Shown here piece after piece: positions 60,343-64,000 of a stretch of DNA of 64,000 bases. The position numbers and the translations under genes are program-made. How positions within the stretch are numbered: the stretch's first letter is position 1; each line of letters opens with the position of its first letter. The stretch comes from Pyrrhosoma nymphula. Its lineage: Eukaryota > Arthropoda > Insecta > Odonata > Coenagrionidae. The stretch is taken from assembly GCA_963573305.1 (NCBI GenBank), contig OY754331.1:71537275-71601274 (forward strand), read 5' to 3'. Below the pieces are notes generated by a model that worked only from the letters and a program-made list of their open reading frames with translations, was not told the origin of the DNA and did no database searches.

Positions 60343-62550
60343 ATTATGATCATTACAGGTCCATGCGATTGATCATCCATTGCCGTAGAAAAGATTGAGA
60401 CGGGAAAAATGTCGCTTAATTGTGTAAAAAATTATTTGCTCTGTTCGGGACATTTTGAAGAGAGCCAGTTGATAAAAAGAGATTGGTGTTGACCGCTGTC
60501 CTCGTAATATTTTATGTACCCAATAACACGCCTCTAATAAGCTTTCAAGGGAAGTTTCCTGCCAGAAAGACAGCCTTCCCGAGGAAAAACTCTAGATACC
60601 AATCCCCTCTTATATATAAAGAAAGTATCCTTCGATGGTTTTTTTAGCGTTGCTAAAATGTTTCTCTTTCACCCAGTTTCTTCCGATCATGGTGCATTTT
60701 GCCCTAATATACTGTTACATCATCCAAAGAGTGAGTAATTTTCAATTGAATGTCTATAGTTGGAGACCAGGCAATGGAATAACTCACTAAAGAGAGCAAG
60801 AGATTAGATTTCTTGTTTGAGGAATAACATGACAGTTCTCCGAATTAAGAATAGATTGAGATGTACTGGTGGTAGGTAGGAGATAGGCAGGACAATTAAA
60901 GATGCAAAATATTGCGGTAGTGCAAGATATAGCCAAAAACTATTTAAAATCTTTTGCCTGGAAATTCATAATGAATATATTTCGTGGTCATGGGTCTCAG
61001 TGGTCCAGTGATACCATATGTTTTTCACTGAGTCTCCTATATCGTAGTCCTTAAGCACAGTCTAAACAAATACTTTAGATTGTGCCTTAAGGTTACACAT
61101 TTTTTCCGAACACTTTCATCTACCCTCTGTTCGTACGTGGTAAAAGTATGTTTAGGGAATAAATACCAAATGTGGCCTGGATCTAAGAGTGATTATGCTT
61201 TTGAAGGAGAAGGCAAAGAACTTGAAAGAGGCCCAAAGGTTGGTTAATCTGAACCTAGATTAAATAGCAGTTGTGAGGCATTTATCGTACAATAATAGTG
61301 TAGATTATGTCTGTGGCTTAGAGGACTTGGGTTTCTTCAGAAGCAGTAATATAGCAAATCCAACTCTACTGCTAATGATAAATAGATTATTATATAACTT
61401 AAGGCAGCCTATAGGGTATTTCTTTTTCTGCCAGTCTGTAAAATAAAAAAAATTTCAAAAGTTATTCAAAACTACTCTTGAAATGCTTTCTAAAGAAGCG
61501 TTTACCTTGAAGACATGTGTGACCTACCAGGGTTCAAACTTTGTTCTGATTCGTTTAGTCAATATAAATATCAACTGATTTATCTTAGGTTAATGCAGGA
61601 AATCAGACTATATTTTTATAATATTCCTCATTTGCTGATTAGTACCAGAAATTATCTATTTAAATATGTTTGGTTCCATTTATTAGAAAGTGGAAAGAGA
61701 GTGTTGATCTCTTTGAAGGTCATTTCTGAATCGTTATCCCTGGATTCTAAGAATAGATTCAGACTTGCGCCCATGATTAAAAAAAACGCAATAACTCCCC
61801 TGTCTTCTCAAATTGAAGGCCAGTTCTCTAGCACATATACTAGGTCATTCTATCTACCATAAGCACTCATGTTTCTTGTGGATTAATGTCTGTTTAGTCA
61901 CTGGTAATACCAAAATGTGCAAAAAAGCAAATTATTTATTCGATATTTTCAACTCCCACGGAATTATTTCAGCTGCGACACTGATAGTTACTATCACAGG
62001 TGAATATGAACACATTGACGCTCTCGAGGCAATGAAAAATTGGCTAAGACAGATAAGGTTAATTAACCATTTAGGAAATGATAATACATACATAAAAAGT
62101 AAAATTTGTTGAAGTTTGGTGAAAAAATATCAACTCTTTGCAAAAGGTTCGGAAAGATCTGAGAACCAAAGCCCTTTAGATAGATGTCATTAAACAAGAA
62201 AAATCAAACAAGACTTATTGGAGAATGTTTCTCTGTTGTTCGCTACAAGGGTGTGTATTCTTCAAACACAAATGCAATGAGATTTAAGTCCTATTTCAAT
62301 CTTTGTTTTTAATCGTTTCTGAAGCCTAATTCTTCCATCGACTGTGAAGTATTCGATAGCCAGGAAGGAATCCTTGATGGTTTGAAAGAAGTGGATGGTC
62401 AAAGCATGAGTTCTTGTTTTACATAATTTGTTTCCGATCAGTCAAGAATAGAAGTTTTAGCATAGAAATACAGAAAATAATGGTATGATATATATTTTTG
62501 GCTATTTTCTGAGAAACCTGCTTTCACTTCATTATTGTGGATGTCAGTAC
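60343..62550 (+). pseudogene. P-family transposase, copy 2, broken
   Basis: Near 60420 the text LLCSGHFEESQLIKRDWC gives the C-x2-H half of a THAP finger, preceded by an acceptor-like ATTACAG. At 61263-61400 IAVVRHLSYNNSVDYVCG is followed by LEDLGFFR, then NPTLLLMINR and RQPIGYFF, the P/THAP9 catalytic core. A 99-codon open frame at 61813-62112 includes VTGNTKMCKK, then SHGIISAATLIVTITGEYEH and ALEAMKNWL, matching copy 1. Around 62496-62550 the GYFLRK-like C-terminal motif recurs. Stops at about 61263 and 61300s, and shifts between blocks, make it non-functional. The two copies share some defects, so the active source lay further back. Confidence 0.75.
61056..61084. repeat. Internal hairpin resembling the P terminal repeat, copy 2
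   Basis: CACAGTCTAAAC is inverted by TTTAGATTGTG with an eight-base loop. With the outer CCTTAAG arms (61049 to about 61091) the stem extends to about 20 base pairs. The same structure is in copy 1 at 8405-8433, where the left outer arm has been lost to an insertion. Confidence 0.7.
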
Positions 62551-63516
62551 TTCCTCATGAAAAGAGAAGAAAATATCCGAAGGGAAAAAATTATGCACAT
62601 ACTTTAAAAATTTTCAAAGTAATGAAATTTCCTCAGTGGTAAGTCTTATATTGTGCAGTGAGGAACTGAATTCCTTTTTCAAGGAATGTTCATCAAAATT
62701 AATGAGTAAAACGCATAGTGTTGTAAATTATTACAAATAGGGCGTCTTTAGGGAATGTGATTTGTGAATCAAACAAAATGCCCCTTCCAGAAAGATGCAG
62801 CTTAGAAGTGAAACATTTGCTCGTTAGAATCTTTGTTAGGGTATGAGTTTATTTTATATTTTGAAATTAAAAAATCAGGGTCTCTCTAGCTACAAAAATA
62901 GAAGGTATAAACAGTACTTAAAGGAGAATAATAAAGGTTACTGATTTGAATTAAATGTGCAAATAAGCATTCTTCCGTGGATCATCTTGTGTTTTCATTC
63001 CTCACAACAATTGCAAAAATGTAATAGTGACTTCAAGAAATACTCGTACATGTGGTTCCTGTTTTGTCTTTATGTCACTTAAAAAGTCAGAACAGATGTA
63101 CGTCATTTCATAAGCCCTTGTCATAAGCACAAGCCATGTCAAAGGCATAAGTGCTATACTGGGCTAACAAACTACTCAGCACATATTAAAAAAATTGAAG
63201 AAAGTTTTGCTCCTTCTTTGAAATGTCTAACCATTGAACGGACCATTTATTCCGCGAACAAAAGTGTGACATCGGCGCACTGAACGAGATTACAATAATT
63301 TAAAGAGGATGGAAAAGCCGTCACCATAAAGCATTACCCACAAAAATCAAATGTTTATAAGGCAATGCAAATGTAGGCGAAAGTGAGCAAAACTTAGCTT
63401 CATTTACACCGTATTGAAAGTAGTTATACACGTTCACCACTAGAGGCGCTTGCTTCGGCGCGCTGCAAGTCTGTATAGGGAAAATTACATGGCTTGACGC
63501 GACTGTATAGACTGTG

Positions 63517-64000
63517 GTATTACTTCCATGAAGACTTCTTTGGTACAGGGAGCGAAACCAACATTTTTAGATTTCCACGTCCAAATATGGAGGAAAGATA
63601 ATGCAGCGGCAGTCCAGTCAGGTCGGAATGGGATCGGCTCCGAAAGGCTAAAATATGAAGAATGCTTTTCCCTGCTAGCTCGTGATATATCTCGTGCAAC
63701 ACTTGTGCTCTGGAGGCGCTGAGTGCCTCCAACCGAAAGGTGGAGCCGTGGTCACACAAGACATAGATTCTGTTCCTTGCAGTGGGTGCGACTACTGCGG
63801 GTCCAAGCGATTAATCACCTCGGGTTTGTAGCAGAAGAGAAGACGGAGCAAAGAGCTGGAAGGCCTTGGAAGGAAGAGGATGGAGCAGAATGGAGTAGGA
63901 TGAATGTTCCAAAGGGTCCCAAAGGGAGGAAAACGCGGAATGGGTGTTTCGACCTCCTTAAAGCGCGATGGAAATCAATGTGAAAAATGGATTCCCATTC
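63517..64000 (+). other. GC-richer patch with a long frame broken by one stop, unrecognised
   Basis: From 63528 to 63983 one plus-strand frame is open except for a single TGA at 63720-63722, about 152 codons in all. It is rich in Arg, Lys, Gly and Trp (RLLRVQAINHLGFVAEEKTE, GRKTRNGCFDLLKARW). No domain is recognised. An opposing minus-strand frame of 79 codons overlaps. It might be a decayed retroelement or exon, or chance. Confidence 0.25.

Larger units (their letters stand above)
59779..63516 (+). mobile_element. P-family DNA transposon, copy 2 (near full length, inverted to copy 1)
   Basis: The ends are CACAGTCTATACAGTCGCG inverted. The flanks are AGTATTAC on the left and GGTATTAC on the right, a 7-of-8 duplication different from that of copy 1, so this is a separate insertion. 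The subterminal GGTGAACGTGTATAACTAC motif recurs at both ends (about 59845 and, inverted, 63421). The transposase lies on the plus strand. The right-hand 3.7 kb matches copy 1 in reverse; the terminal 150 bases differ at only about ten positions by eye. It lacks the 158-base insert of copy 1. Stops and frameshifts interrupt the transposase. Confidence 0.85.

Noticed and set aside
1..64000. CRISPR array, prophage or bacterial operon
   Set aside because: No regularly spaced repeats, no dense same-strand coding and no ribosome binding sites. SINE, LINE and splice features point to an animal nuclear genome.

Overview
The window looks like non-coding, repeat-rich nuclear DNA from an animal, most likely an insect or other arthropod. 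It is AT-rich and has no operons, ribosome binding sites or dense coding. Most open frames are short and uncharacterised. The recognisable content is decayed mobile DNA: P-family, Tigger/pogo, piggyBac, several non-LTR retrotransposons, tRNA-derived SINEs and miniature inverted-repeat elements. The species cannot be named from the sequence.

Layout. 1-4158 is featureless apart from weak GC patches. 4159-5201 is a Tigger-like element with a broken transposase. 5386-5775 is the 3' tail of a LINE. 5960-9708 is a 3.75 kb P-family element (transposase on the minus strand) with an 8-base target duplication. 11.6-13.4 kb holds a TA-flanked MITE and two copies of a second MITE family whose best copy is flanked by TTAA. 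17.9-19.5 kb carries two LINE tail fragments, and 20.3-21.5 kb an element with about 55-base inverted ends. 27.4 kb has a possible THAP zinc-finger first exon. 29.1-30.9 kb is a 5'-truncated LINE with reverse transcriptase and a 20-base target duplication. 31-38 kb holds more LINE and SINE pieces and a 331-base MITE. 42.6-45.5 kb holds LINE tails and a SINE interrupted by a TTAA MITE. 47.0-47.5 kb is another MITE. 55.5-57.8 kb is a broken piggyBac-like element. 59.8-63.5 kb is a second P-family element, inverted relative to the first.

Possible host genes are few and uncertain. The best candidate is a minus-strand gene: a 16-base coding start exon at 50.7 kb, next to a 400-base polypurine/polypyrimidine tract, whose splice phase matches an 84-codon open exon at 46.7-47.0 kb. 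Isolated plus-strand open exons bounded by good splice signals occur near 10.8, 16.7, 24.9 and 37.2 kb. None matches a family I recognise.

The most interesting structures are the two near-full-length inverted P-family elements about 50 kb apart, and the internal hairpin in both that repeats their terminal sequence. A recurring TGAYGA-hairpin-GAAA motif, resembling a hammerhead ribozyme core, and the phase-compatible minus-strand exon pair also stand out.
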